From assembly GCA_021234155.1 (NCBI GenBank), contig JAJEKV010000086.1, forward strand, positions 1,756,921 through 1,820,920: a stretch of 64,000 bases of DNA, written 5' to 3'. The stretch is from Isoetes taiwanensis. Taxonomy: Eukaryota; Streptophyta; Lycopodiopsida; Isoetales; Isoetaceae. The notes under the pieces were generated by a model. The model worked only from the letters and a program-made list of their open reading frames with translations. It searched no databases and had not been told where the DNA came from. A program made the position numbers and the translations under genes. Shown here one piece after another: positions 44,127 through 55,849 of the stretch (the first letter of the stretch is position 1; each line of letters starts with the position of its first letter).

Positions 44127-44633
44127 TCATACCAAGGCTGCAATAGTATTGATACCGGTACTACCCATGCGTCGTTGTGTCTTTGGATGAACAACCACAC
44201 TTAGAGGCACATTCTGCGGGTGTCCGCAAAGGAATCCCCGGCATGGGTGGACAACTAAAGATGCCTCGGGATTAATATGGAAAAAGGGACAGCGATTATT
44301 CCCAAGCATAAAAGCAACCCCCTTTAGAAGGGGGAAGCATTGGGATACGGATGCATATGATAAAGCAAAGCCCAAGGAAGGGGGCTTAAAGGCCTTATGA
44401 AATGGGAGACAATGCTGAATATTCGCACCACCACAACCTCGGGCGGGAGAATCATCCTTACCAATGAAAATCCTCCAAATGAACTTTGATATCATCACCT
44501 TGCTTTGGAGGTGAAAATCCAACATACCAAGACCACCATTTGCCTTAGGTCCTAATGCATTTTCGCCCAAGCTACCTTGACCCTTTGCTCCTAACTCATT
44601 TCCACCCCAAATAAAATTTACGGCGATGCACAA
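44127..44633 (-). pseudogene. LINE C-terminal region (post-RT, zf-RVT side)
   Basis: The minus frame reads AVNFIWGGNELGAKGQGSLG, LGPKANGGLGMLDFHLQSKV and ISKFIWRIF. The 'F.WGG...K...W...C.PK..GGLG..D...N.AL..KW.WR' pattern is the conserved stretch after the reverse transcriptase in plant L1 elements. This is the longest unbroken piece of ORF2 (168 codons). It continues into Cys-containing low-homology sequence. Confidence 0.8.
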
Positions 44634-44999
44634 TCTCCTCCATCTTACCTAGCGAGACTAGTAAAAGCGACGCCATGTAGACATAGTATTACTAAGAACA
44701 CATTTAGCCACGGTGATTCTCACAGGGCATGGGCCGGTTTAGTATTTCACCAAAACAAGTGCTTTTGCAACCCACTAATGATTTCATCCCAAGCATCGAG
44801 CGAGACATGAATTCCAAGCTGGGATACCAAGCAACTTTTTGTGGTATTGCCATGCGAAGAAGAATCTTCAAGGATAGTCAAAATCACGGGGAGGGATGGG
44901 GTTTGTCCAGCGTCCACAAAAGGCTGTACATTTTGCCACCCTACAAGAACTCGATGCTAAGGAGAATGTGTATCTAATAATAGCTTAGCATTACGAAGA

Positions 45000-45610
45000 T
45001 TCACCGACCCACCGGCAATTAGGAACAAAAAGTGTCATCGGCATATTGGTTACATACCTCTTGAGAACCATACGTCCATTGGGGAGGCCTTGAATAAGCG
45101 CCATCTTGGGTAGCCACGGAGAAGAGCTGGGACAAGACTTACGCCACAATTGTGGCAAGGGTGCTAAGGGACAACCACAGCCGAATTCCTCTACCCACTA
45201 CAAAAATATCCGATGGCTGCATGAAGGAAAAGGGATAGATCGGCTGATGTATGGGCTTCATGACATTCCTTGTGAATGACTCCCCAAACCAAGTGCAGAA
45301 GACACTTCTCCAAGCCCCAATCAACACTATAAGTAGGCTTTAGCAAAATCAAGCTTAAGATACACTGCTCTATGACCACATGGCGGGCCCAATATATTCC
45401 TTCATGCAGCCGACCATGCGTTGTTGAGAATACAACGGCGAGGGAGAAAGCGGTGTGTTGGCGAGATAGCGTCGGCCAATATCTCTGGGACTCTTTACGC
45501 CAATGTCTTAGCAAAGATCTTGTACCTGAGGAGGGAAACAATGTAATAGGTCGCCCGGTCGAGAAATAGTCTTGGGTTCCTTGTTCTTTGGAATGAGAGA
45601 GATACAACTG
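45000..45610 (-). pseudogene. LINE reverse transcriptase core, decayed
   Basis: Minus frames show, in order: ISLIPKNKEP-like sequence (about 45607); a DF-RPI-L-like stretch; YSVDWGLEKCLLHLVWG (about 45330), equivalent to 'YD.VDW.FLE..L...GF'; RGIRLWLSLSTL (about 45190), equivalent to 'RGIRQGDPLSP'; and NQYADDTF, whose catalytic YADD is encoded at 45034-45045. The RQGDP block is altered here (RLWLS), and the frame changes several times. The family is certain; activity is excluded. Confidence 0.85.
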
Positions 45611-46147
45611 TATTCAAAATCTTATCAAGGCTCCTAAATCTCTGAGAACTCACAAAAGGCATCATATATGTCATCCTCCAACCGGTCCGGCCTTACGAAG
45701 AATTCAATAGGAAAGCCATCAAAACCGGGGCATTTATCCCTTTTCAAAGAGAACCCGCGGTGCTTTTAAGTCCTCCTTCACAATATTAGACTCAAAGCAA
45801 CCTCTGCTCTTGAAACAATCGGCGGCCTTAGTCAACACATTAATTGCATGTCCACGAGAAAGGGCAATGGGTGTCGTGCAAAAATGAAAAAAAGTGATGA
45901 TGAAGATCTTGCTTAAGATTCACGGATGGGAGATAAAAAACACCAAGCAGCACCAAAAATGTATAGAAGTGGAGAGTTTCCTTCTTCTTGCGGCTTAAAA
46001 GAACGGGTACATCTATCACCGTCCTTGAACCTTTGCAACCACCACCTTCACTTTGGCTTCAGTAACTTTTCACGGTTTCTATAGCCTTGATCGAGATAAT
46101 AACTCCTTTTCTCGACTCCATTAGTATGGCCTTGGCCACGAGTACTT

Positions 46148-46800
46148 CTAATTCTGGTACAATGCAGTCAATAGCCCTCTAGCTTCGGCTGACTCGACTC
46201 TCCCATATTCTTTTGCAAATGACTTCTTTGCGGAACATGGCTGCAACAACCCGAACATGCCCCTACGAGGGTGAGAAGGCCGAGACCAAGCCCGACCACC
46301 TTTTGAACTCATCATCCTCCGGTGCTTGCAATTAAGCTTAAGTGATGGTCTGGTAGGAAGTGACAATTAACCACATCATTAGTTAGAAGTTGTGGATTAT
46401 GATGGAACGCCTGAGCTATCGGAAGATTTGGCGGCGAAAATCCGTGGCCGAGCAGCTGCACAGTATTAAAGTATCCTCTATCATGCCTTGCATAAGCTGC
46501 CCGCTCTGTCAACCATTACACCCACATTAAGGGGACTGATCACCATCAATCTCCATAAACGACCATCATGTAAAAGCGTAGCCATTGCTCTCGCTTCGAA
46601 TCCTTGCACCACTTGAGCGACCACTTCTATCTCTTTCCGGCTTCGACCATATTTTGAGTAAGCCCAGCGACAACCATGCAACATTTTGTCCAAAATTTGG
46701 AGAACTTTACTCCTCGAGTTGCCCACAAAGCACCCTTGGCCTGACGAGGGTCTATTATGAGCATACACATTTATCAAACCCATTCTTGGCCCTTATCTTT
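46148..46800 (-). pseudogene. LINE endonuclease region, decayed
   Basis: The minus frame at 46783 begins MGLINVYAHNRPSSG, matching the 'NVYAPN' strand of the L1 AP-like endonuclease. Further on, frames at 46512 and 46366 carry LPDHHLSL, equivalent to the 'S.H.P' histidine motif near the domain end. The glycine/aspartate 'GGDFN' block is not readable. It lies between the ORF1 remnant and the RT core, in the expected order. Confidence 0.65.
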
Positions 46801-47179
46801 CCATTTTGATTATTATCCATAGAACCTATCGTTTTGATGTAAAGTGACATCCACGGATGACTTCCATGCGATAAGCACACCAGCCTTAGATGCATCAGCG
46901 TGACACCAAGACATTATAGTCCCGATCCAAATACATTAGCTACTTTATGTACATCCACCGTGGCGGCATTTATGCTCTTGGAGGCAACAAAAGGTCGTGA
47001 AAACTTAGGCGGGTAAAGAGACAACACACTTCTTTTTACTTGGGGAAGAAGCCACTCCCCTCATTCCAAGACAAGCGGGTTCATGTGGCCAAAAAGTATG
47101 CTCCACCTCCATACCAATAGAGCCAGCCTCAACCATGTCCATCGCATGGTTACGAAGGGAGAATCAGCCCACCTAGATC

Positions 47180-47350
47180 ACGGAAATTGGCAGGGGAGCC
47201 TCCTCTGTTCCACCCTTCCATTGTTTTGTTGACACTTACGCGGGGAGAGCCCCCCTCTGCTCCTACCCCCATTATTTTGTTGGGTGGCGGCGGGAGAGCC
47301 TCCTCTGCGCTCTCCACCCTTCCATGCAAATTGTCGGGAATGGCTCATGA
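47180..47350. repeat. Degenerate 60-bp minisatellite inside the LINE
   Basis: Three imperfect copies of a unit containing GAGCCTCCTCTGTTCCACCC, TTCCATTGTTTTGTTG and GCGGGGAGAGCC. On the minus strand it codes for a Gly/Asn/Arg-rich peptide (QQNNGGRSRGG). It sits between ORF1 and the endonuclease, where plant L1 ORF1 proteins have a low-complexity tail. Confidence 0.7.
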
Positions 47351-47569
47351 CATGTGACACTATTTTAGGCTAGCCTTATTAGGTGCAGCTCTTTTCCAAT
47401 TAACATTTGTCCATCCCTCTTGGGCATTTTCATGATGTTCTTGAACACTTTCATGCATCTTGCAATTCACGGATCTTACGTAACTTAGCCTAGCATCCTC
47501 TTCAAAAGCGGGGTATGCACAATCTTACGTGGGATAGTGGTTTTAGCGGCCGGATGGATACAACAGAGA

Positions 47570-48760
47570 TTAGCGATAAGCATTGGCGGAAGGGACACGA
47601 GAGGGTAATGGGGAACTGAGGTAGGAGAGCCACGGAGGGAAGAAGGGACCATTGCGGAGGCGATCTCTTTTAGCCGCGAAAATTTGCAAAATAAAGCAAG
47701 TTGAGGGAAATAAAATCAACATGGTGAGGGCCATTGAGCAATTGCAAAAGCATACTTGAGGAAAGATAGGGCCACTTTTCACAACCACGGTCGGGAAGAC
47801 CCAGCGACGGAAGGAGAGAAACACAAATTTTAGCACCATCAACAATAGAATGGGCGGATGTACCCGGACAATTAGCAATGCGATAATGAAACTCTCCGGC
47901 ACCAAAGAATCGGGAGGAAGATTAGGAATAGAAAACCAACATGGCATCCCTAAGGCGAGGAGTCATACGGGGGAAAATCCGAGGCCAAGGTTGGTACAAA
48001 ATATAATCACTCACATTGGGTCCACACCGTACCACGGTTGCTCAACGACCCACGGCATCAAAAATGATCAAAAAGAACTTCTTATCCGGCATCTTTAAAA
48101 GTGTCACGATAAGGTGGCAACCCTAATCTCCGAAGATGACGGTCAACCAATAGCCAAGCTTCCTACTATCAAAATGCTCCAGTATATTGACCAGCCACAC
48201 TAAGCGACAACAAGTTACTAATACACTTCTTGTGTAAGTCATGATCAATCTCGACCACATTGTACCCGAGGCCGGCTTGAAGAGTATTCTTACATTTCAG
48301 GCTGATAGAAAACTTCAGCAGGTAACTGAAGTTCAAGCGTGTCTCCTTTGCTTTCCCAACTCACCCAAAAGATTACTAAGATCTCTTTTATTATCACGAA
48401 TCATCACATCAATAGCTGTAGCAACCGCCCGGCCAGGCGTAGTTGAACAAGTCCTTCTTGATCCAATCACTAAAAGCTCCACTAGCATTTACTCCAGAAG
48501 TTGAGGACCTCCAGGAAGTGGGCGGGACTGATCTTTGTTAAATTGACACCCGCTGGCGCGAGGCACCATCCACAGAAGCATTACCGCTATTCAAAGCACT
48601 TGTACTCCGGTGCACCAACTGGGGTGCCAAAACAGGAAAATCAGCATCTTGAAAGACATTCTCACTATAAGCCAAAGGGTTAACATGCTTTAATGCCAAA
48701 TTTGCCCCTGCATGCATGGAGGGAGGTTTTCTGGGTGACTTGGAAGTTGGCGCCATAGAG
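47570..48760 (-). pseudogene. LINE ORF1 (DUF4283-like nucleic-acid-binding protein)
   Basis: The likely N-terminus at 48756 reads MAPTSKSPRKPPSMHAGANL. Downstream pieces (about 48070-47780) read KKFFLIIFDAVGR, VVRCGPNVSDYILYQPWPRI, MLVFYS and, after a gap, AKICVSLLPSLGLPD. This follows the plant L1 ORF1 plan: 'F.F.F....D...V...GP......L.L..W.P', then a 'VWV.LPGLP' strand, then 'ARI.VE.DLSKGLP'. Stops and frame changes are frequent. No CCHC knuckle was identified, although 'C..C' could be hidden in the eroded part. Confidence 0.7.
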
Positions 48761-48969
48761 CCGAAACTGTCGGGGCCGAAAAGGCAATCAGCCGGAACCT
48801 AAAACCTGCGATGCCAGACACCGTTGGAAAGAGCTCTGAATCAACTTTCCAGCGAGCCAAAGAACAAGTAATCGGGTCACATGAGGCTCAGATATAAGCA
48901 CAAGCGTAAAGCGACCTCCGGCGAAAACCCTAGGGCGCATCCATCTCTCCCGTCACTCTCATGTTCAAA

Positions 48970-50820
48970 GTTATTTACAACATATAATATAAATTACAAA
49001 CACCCAAAATTATGTAGGTGTTTCTCTTTGAAAAGGAGGATACCCTAATATCTTTGTTGTTTATGGGCTACATAACACAAGGGATTTGCCCTCGCACCAT
49101 CATTTTGGGTATATAAAGTGAACTCACAAACCCACTCTAAGTCTAATTTGAATTGGGTTGCCAATCTAAAATCACTCCAAAATGACGAAAAGCAAAGCGT
49201 ATTGATCCAGCTAAAAAAAAGGAACATGCAACTACAAGCTGCTAACAATAAATTATGCAAAACTACTTATAGATATTTGAAACTAAGATTTTGTAAGCGG
49301 TAACAATGAATATTGCAAAAACCATATATAAGATCACCACGAGGCCCCAAGGGATATTTGAATGACAAATACTCGGAGAAAAATTGCGGTGTAATCTAGC
49401 ACCATCCCAATCACATGAATCTCATTGTTGTGCTAGGGGATACTCTCCATTTTTATATGTAGTTCCCGAGATAAAGCGGCCTCAAATTGTATTACTGCTT
49501 TCTTGAGCACTCTACATATGATGCCGAGGAACATAAGTTCAGCCATAAATGCGGGTATTGGATGTGGAAGTGATGGCAAAGGGCAATCCTTATGCCCACT
49601 ACTAAAGGATGATGAAATAATTAAGAACATAATAGAGTGGTTGCCTAGAACACCTCGACACATTGAGGTGCAAAATCAAGTTGCTAATGAGAATGATCTT
49701 GGGGTTATTCTCTTGAATTTTTGAATGTCTAAACTCCAAAGTCGGATGCCTCGCGTTAATTCACATTGAAGGTTGACATTCATATTTACTAAAGGTCTAC
49801 TTCTACATATAACACGCACTTAAGTTAAAAGGCGGTAAAACTCGAGCTCTACTTGCGCTTTGGCACATAATTTAATTGCATATCTTGGCCGGTTTTCGCG
49901 GTCGGATCGGGTCACTTTTTTATATCTTACTATTTGAATGTTCGGTTGGCTCCAAATCAAGACGCCAACCATTAATTATTGAAACCATGGTCTTACATCT
50001 TAAATATTTACAATATATACATTTCTCTTAGGTTCAACTAGACCATTAGGGTAAGTGTTTATTTCTCATAGAACAATTCTAGGTTGCACCATTATAAGAT
50101 CTGTCGTGCATAATTATGTGGTGAATTCCAACATTCCTCCTTCACACCCATGGGCTTATATGAACCACCACATCTAATATAAAGGTTCACACGACCATCA
50201 TGGTGCATGTACATTTTATCAAGACATGGGTAGTCAAATTTAATAATTTGACTACATAGTCAAGGCCTTCAATACCCCAAAGTTAATGCATCTATTGGAC
50301 AATATCATTTTAGTATCTATAAAAGGGACCCAAGGAGGGACCTAGAAGAAGGAATAAGTAATTATCCAAATGCAACAAGGGGCAATGTCATCTACAAATG
50401 CAAGGAATTAGGTTTAATTTCTACAATGGAACTGTATTTATGCGCAGCACCCATTAGAGATTGTATCTTATAAGATTGATGTACGTTCGTCACCTTATCG
50501 TAATCTTTGAGGGACAACATTATGCTAAAGGGAAGAGAATGTGACATTCTCCTAAGATATATGGTATAAAAATACATATAATTTAGGCCACATCACCATA
50601 CAAGCCTACCTTAGTAGCCTTGTATACCTAGTGTGGAGAAGGGGCATGGCTAAGTCATTTGTATATAATTTTTTTGCTAACCTTAGGTATGGAACCATTT
50701 CTACATGGCTTCATCCTATTGGCGACCCATACCGCGGATGCACCCTATTGGAGCCACATGCTGTGACATAAAACCCTAACCTACTAATGGCCAAAAGCCT
50801 AACCTTAGGCCATTTCCGGC
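48970..50820. other. No gene; possible copia LTR phrase
   Basis: Short frames only. GAATTCCAACATTCCTCCTT near 50125 followed by CACACCCATGGGC resembles a copia LTR read on the minus strand and could belong to the copia fragment at 51.9-53.1 kb. No boundaries were resolved. Confidence 0.35.
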
Positions 50821-51650
50821 TCAACACTCTTGGAACCTGATGCGGACTCGAAACTCCATTCCGGGGAATGTCGTCCTGCTGCGGCATCCATGGTGCAGCG
50901 GCCCGAGAATGGCGTGCATGCCGGAAGGAGTGGGAGCTACCCCCAAACCACTCGAGGCGATGGAGATGCGAAGGGGGCGGGTGGAAGTTCCCTCCCAGGG
51001 GCGAGGTATTTAGAGTAGTTTCCTTGGTAGATCATCGCAGAGTTAGTGGCACACGGGTGGAATGGTGCTTCTAAATTTAAGACCCACCAATAATATCCCC
51101 ATTATATGCGGCATGTGGATAGAGTCCACGGGGCTAATGGAGCTTATGGAGTGGATTGAGCACCACACTAGCGAGGCGGCGGCAAGAGATAGGGGAGGTC
51201 CCTGGCGGGGGGACTACAAGGGACCTATAGTAGACTAGGCTTATAGCCAGCCACTTGAGAGAGGGCGGTATGGGTCCAACACTTCCTAGGTCAATGATGT
51301 TTTCGACTCTCAAGAGTTGCGGGTGTTGGCCTAGATCTTGTTTTGGGGAACCGATGCCGGGAAGGATCGATCCTCTAAGTAGTCTATTAGACCCCACTTT
51401 CGGGAAGAGGAAGTGCAACCCTTCCTACCTCATCCGGACCAGAGCAGATGCAACACTTCCTACCTCATCGGGACCGGGGATGCAGCTTCGGGTAGTCTCC
51501 TTTGGTGGTACCAAAGCTTTGCATATCAGAGCCGGAGTTTCTGATCCGCGGCATAGCCGATTTAGCCCGTCTGCATAGTAATAGCCGCGGGAGGCGGATG
51601 GAATGGTCAACCCTAGCCATTGTTTATTTCCAAGTCATTGACATAACTCG
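50820..51650. other. GC-rich unassigned stretch
   Basis: Overlapping frames on both strands (for example plus 50830-51018 and minus 51418-51134) show no motif. CTTCCTACCTCATC is duplicated at about 51421 and 51453. It interrupts the place where the reverse-transcriptase part of the copia element would be expected. Confidence 0.35.
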
Positions 51651-51840
51651 GTCTGCTCTATCTTGAGACTCCAATGGTCAGATTACTCTCCCCACGAGTC
51701 TGAGCCTCGGTAGGAGCTTATGCGATGGATGATATATTGATGTATATGGACAATCTATAGATGGATAGTACTACCCTTCGTGATAGCTGATTGTATTGTT
51801 ATTGCTAGTCTTTGATGTTTGTATATGTTTACTGGCTACG

Positions 51841-53113
51841 TTATAGGAGCCCCCATAAAGAAAGGGCACAAGACATCTTCGTGTTCTTTTCATCCACGGC
51901 CACAGCCGGGGGGGGATAATCTTGATTTGATGTCGTTAGATGGGGATTTCCTTCGAGATGTATGATGGGGCATTGTATATTGGGTGAGGGAGCGGCACAA
52001 GGTCCCTCTTGTGGGTGTAAAGAACTCCCCTTCTTTGCTTGCTGCTTTGCTTCCAAGATTTCTTCATGGATTTTTATCATCACCCATGATGGTTCCATCA
52101 ATATCTAGGAGGGAACTACTCGAACTGCCATTAAATCTTTATAGACAAGTTGCTCTCGAGAAAACAACATCTCTTCTATAAAAGATCCTTCAGCGATGAA
52201 GATCATATAGATTTGGCTACCCTTGGCCTTCATCAACATATTCAAGGAAACTTTGCCACTTGAGATCTAAGATCAACTTTCTTTTGCTTTTCTTAGAACT
52301 GCGTGCATATATACCAAGCATCAAAATTTGAAAGTCTGCTATACTTGGCTTTGACTGTGTACTTTCGTATGGAGTTCTTCCATTGCAGTGAGTACTCAAT
52401 TTCGATATACATTGTTATCATCAATGCTTCACTCCAAAATACTTAAGGTGAGAGAATGTGCGGCATGCATCTAAGCGCCTTGACTAAGTCCATTTCATCC
52501 TCGGCCAACACCATTTTGTTGAGGGGTATAGGGATTTGTGCATTGTCATTGGATTCCATAAAAGCACAATCACAATTGAATGCATCGGCGTGTACTCACC
52601 ATCAGCCATCACTACAAAGCACTTTCAAAGGGCGATTCGCCGGCATGCGGGGCATGATAGTGTTTGGCCCGATAAATGCCTTGCCGATTAGCGAGCTAAT
52701 ATGTACACATTCACCCTTGAGAATAATCATCAATGAATGTGACAAAATACTTCTTGTGACCAAGTGATTACGGTTGTAGAGCTCCACAAATATCACTATG
52801 TACCAAATCTAGAATGTGGAATCATGGGTCAAATATTGCTTTATTGAGGAAAGAACTTCCTATCGCGACTTGCCTAGCACACAAACATCACAAAAATCCA
52901 CTCGTGCTTTCGAACATTGATGGCCAATCCATCAACTAAGTGCTCTTGATACATCTCCTTGATCGTTGCAAATTGAAGATGCCCAAACCCGATGCCACAA
53001 GTTCCTAGCTGTGAGCACATCTTCTGGACTAGAAATCTGTTGGGGACTATCTTTGCATCAATGCGTACAAAAGATTCATATTGCTTGCATGTTGCCACTA
53101 TGCGTATATACAT
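51841..53113 (-). pseudogene. Ty1/copia pol fragment (gag-preintegrase and integrase)
   Basis: Minus strand, protein order: FGHLQFATIKEMYQEHLVDG (about 52990-52930) is the GAG-preintegrase domain. LVHSDICGALQP (about 52806-52770) and KYFVTFIDDYS (about 52750-52720) form the start of the integrase core, each with a catalytic Asp (D of HSD, first D of DDYS region). GRTPYESTQSKPSIADFQIL (52380-52320) matches the integrase C-terminal 'TPYE.W.G.KPS...LR.FG'. RDVVF near 52170 and an SW-type linker follow. Stops and frameshifts are frequent, and no reverse transcriptase or RNase H is found. The element is truncated at the 3' side of pol. Confidence 0.8.
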
Positions 53114-53199
53114 TTACAAGAACTTGATAACCACGGTGATTAAACAACGCTTGGCACTTAGGCATCAGCCATTGCTCCAGCCCGATAGCAAGGTCTTTA

Positions 53200-53840
53200 C
53201 GTGATCCTTGGTACAAAAAACACCCTCAAATCACGGCTTGTATCACTGTGGGATTCACGATCTCGAATGTTGGGTGCTCATAATATAATGGGGTGTATCA
53301 TCTCCCAAAGAACACTCTTTTCGGCTATAGGCTACAAATCACGGAAATGTTAGCGGCGGGTGTCATGTGTTGAATTGTCTCGGTGTCACGATTAAAAGAA
53401 TCCCACGCTCTTGGGTGAAAGCTTGTTGGGGTGCCACTTTTGGAACCTGCATAAGTATGTACATTAGATACTTTAAAAGCCCGGGTACTTTTCTCATTTT
53501 CTCTTCATTAAAAATTCAAAAAATTGAACAAAAGTCAAGGACATGCTAATATTCAAAGTTAAGATAAAGATAATGTTGTCAAATGGCAAATACACAACAA
53601 TTCTAAAATGTTCTTTTCATTGAGATATTACATTAGGTACTCAATACCCAACTATTGACTACCTTTTGGGGTACTTTTATGGTTCCTAAATGATACTTTT
53701 CACGGCACACCTAACATACTTTTACCCTCTTCTTTTTGTATGGCATTTCGGTTCTAAATTTTGCCATAAAAGCCTATTTCATCTTCTAAGTCTATTGTCA
53801 ATGCATCTTTGTTTGCTTTTCCAACGCATAATGAACATTC
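53200..53840. other. No recognisable gene
   Basis: This is where gag and protease of the minus-strand copia fragment would lie, but nothing legible remains. Confidence 0.35.
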
Positions 53841-53843
53841 CCA

Positions 53844-55140
53844 TTGCATAAATGGCACAAAAAAGCGAAAGCAAAAATTGGCATATATGTACACAAATGG
53901 CATATAATTTGCCATTTCAGCACATATGCCATTTATGCTCCATGCCTAGATACGTGCCTCTCCGCGGCTTTAGGCTGCCCGGCTTTGGCGTGCGCCCTGG
54001 TGAGAACCCATGCCCCTCTAGCTCATGTAGAATCGGTAGGGGGTAGCATCAATCATAAGCCGCGACACGGCCTTGATTGGGGCGGTTCGGCAAAGAAGGG
54101 ATTTGGGATTGGCGGTACCATAGCAAAACATCTTCACTGTCGACTGTGCCAAAGGGCGTTGGCAAACCAAGTCTCAATTCGACCGACATCGGCGTCATGC
54201 CTAGTAACTCAAGTAAGCACCAAATTCTGGTTCAATTCGGGTTTGTTGCGTGGCAGCGCCCAGGGTCAACGGAGACCCCCATCCGCAATTTTGGCCATAG
54301 GCATCGGGCCGGGGCCTTCGGTCATCTTTCGGGTAAATTCTGCTCGGGGATGTCGACAAAAGATACAAAAAGCGTGGACTTCATATCTGATTCATTTCGG
54401 TTCTCGGACTCGCCCGTGGTTGTCATCTACCATCTGCCATAATGGGCCATAGGTACCGGATATTAGCCGTTTGAATTCACCTAGAGCGTATTGTGCGGTG
54501 TTGTTCACCGGGCTACTTCCCTAACTTTGATTTTCATATAGGTTTGAGTTCCCGCACCCGATTCGTTGTACAGTTTTCAATCAACTTGACCACCACGATT
54601 TCTCAATGAGCTTCCAACCTGTTTTATTTGGTTGGGAAATCATAACACATATCTCACTAGCCCATATCCATGGCTAGCGTGGACAAGCGTCGCCAAAACT
54701 TTCTTTGGGCGAGCCTGCGTGTCACATGGCTTCAACATTTTCAGCTTCGAGGAATTTGATCGATAAATCAACCGCCTCTCACTTCAACCGGATTCTTCGC
54801 TCTTGCCCATATCGGACCAACATTTCCTTTTGGACACCTTGCAGCATCTCTTGCGAGGCCCCATCATTTCCTTGGGCCGGTAAAGCTGCAGTAAAATGCA
54901 TCTTGGGCGGTACCTCACCGGACATCTCCCTCCTCTTGCCCAAAATCCCATCACGATGCCCAAACCCAAACCCTCATGAGCCCATGCTCGCGTGGCCGGG
55001 GGTGGAAGCGGAAAGAAGCTGGTGGGATTGCGATGTGAAATGGCGATGATGGGGTGAAGCGAGAAGGCTGAGGTGGGATTAGCGTGTGAAGGTGGTACGA
55101 TAAAGATCATGATGGCACACAAGAGCAAGTGTGGCCGTTC
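53844..55140. other. GC-rich stretch with long but unrecognised frames
   Basis: A plus frame of 202 codons (53844-54452) and another of 114 codons (54705-55049) overlap a minus frame of 114 codons (55128-54784). None has a known motif, and the open frames are as expected for GC-rich, stop-poor DNA. It may be an eroded mobile element. Confidence 0.3.
53900..53927. repeat. Short inverted repeat around AAATGGCA
   Basis: AAATGGCATATAATTTGCCATTT is an interrupted 8-bp inverted repeat (arms AAATGGCA and TGCCATTT). GGCATATATG upstream and CATATGCC downstream extend the symmetry. Confidence 0.6.
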
Positions 55141-55200
55141 GGCCTGATGCTCTCGGCTCGGGGCGTATATTGTACTGCCAAATCAGCATTACCGCCACCG

Positions 55201-55255
55201 GCTGGCGTGTCGCCAGCGTGTAGCAAGTGGGTAGCCCCTAAGGGGCAACTTGCTA
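55201..55255. repeat. Two adjacent hairpins
   Basis: GCTGGCG-TGT-CGCCAGC (55201-55217) is a perfect 7-bp stem. TAGCAAGT (55221-55228) pairs with ACTTGCTA (55248-55255), enclosing GCCCCT-A-AGGGGC (55234-55246). They sit at the left edge of an LTR-like stretch. Confidence 0.85.
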
Positions 55256-55259
55256 GAAT

Positions 55260-55640
55260 AATCATTTATTAATGTGCACATTTTCAATGTAAAAAGTAGT
55301 TAATGTGGGCACACATTTTCCATAATGACCCTTGATGGCCATACCATCAAGTTGCAATTAATGTGCACATTTTAGATGTACACATTCATTAATGTGCACA
55401 CATTTTCCATGTGAGCACATTTGGGTTACCCACATTTCAGTATGTGGGCACATTTGACCACCTAGCCCTTAAAGGCAAGTGGGCCCTTTTTCCCCAATTA
55501 TCCCACATGCCTAAAGGGGATAATTGGAAACCCTAACCACCCCTTGTCTATTTAAGTAGGAGAACCCTAACTTGTTTTCGTTCTAGGGTTTTGGGAAGCT
55601 CTGTTTTGGCTGCCTCAAGAGCCAAAACCGCCTCCCCGAA
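55260..55640 (+). promoter_or_regulatory. LTR- or promoter-like stretch with TATA-like box
   Basis: TTAATGTGCACATTTT-like units occur four times between 55268 and 55412 (near 55270, 55300, 55358 and 55390). The core GTGCAC is a palindrome. TATTTAAG at 55549-55556 is TATA-like, followed 25-30 bp later by TTTTCGTTCTAGGGTTTTGG. An array of short motifs, a TATA box and a leader is typical of retrotransposon LTRs or plant promoters. No downstream ORF was found. Confidence 0.4.
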
Positions 55641-55849
55641 CTTCATGCGAGAAGCTGCACATCATTAGTTTTCCTTAGATTAGGCATTTCAGTAGGGATG
55701 GTCAGGAGGAGGTCAGGGAGGAGGGAACTCAAGGTTAAATTATTTAGGCAATTTAGTATCTAAACCCCATTTCTGACCATCCAATCCGATGGGTTTAGCC
55801 TCTTAAATTGCCCATAGCAGCCCTCTAGAACTCTAGATAGCAGATTCTA

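Larger units (their letters stand above)
43245..48951 (-). mobile_element. Full-length L1-type LINE with target-site duplication
   Basis: L1 elements copy themselves by target-primed reverse transcription. On the minus strand this one runs from a 5' region near 48.95 kb through ORF1 (DUF4283-like), a Gly-rich repeat zone, endonuclease, reverse transcriptase and zf-RVT region to a poly(A) of 33 (T33 at 43245-43277 on the plus strand). GTCACTCATGTTCAAG (43229-43244) on the left and GTCACTCTCATGTTCAAAG (48952-48970) on the right form a slightly diverged target-site duplication. This defines the ends and a length near 5.7 kb. Both ORFs contain many stops, so it is inactive despite being structurally complete. 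Confidence 0.85.

Noticed and set aside
53844-54452. 202-codon plus-strand ORF
   Set aside because: Long frames occur on both strands of this GC-rich stretch and no motif or codon signal favours one; kept only as an unassigned stretch.
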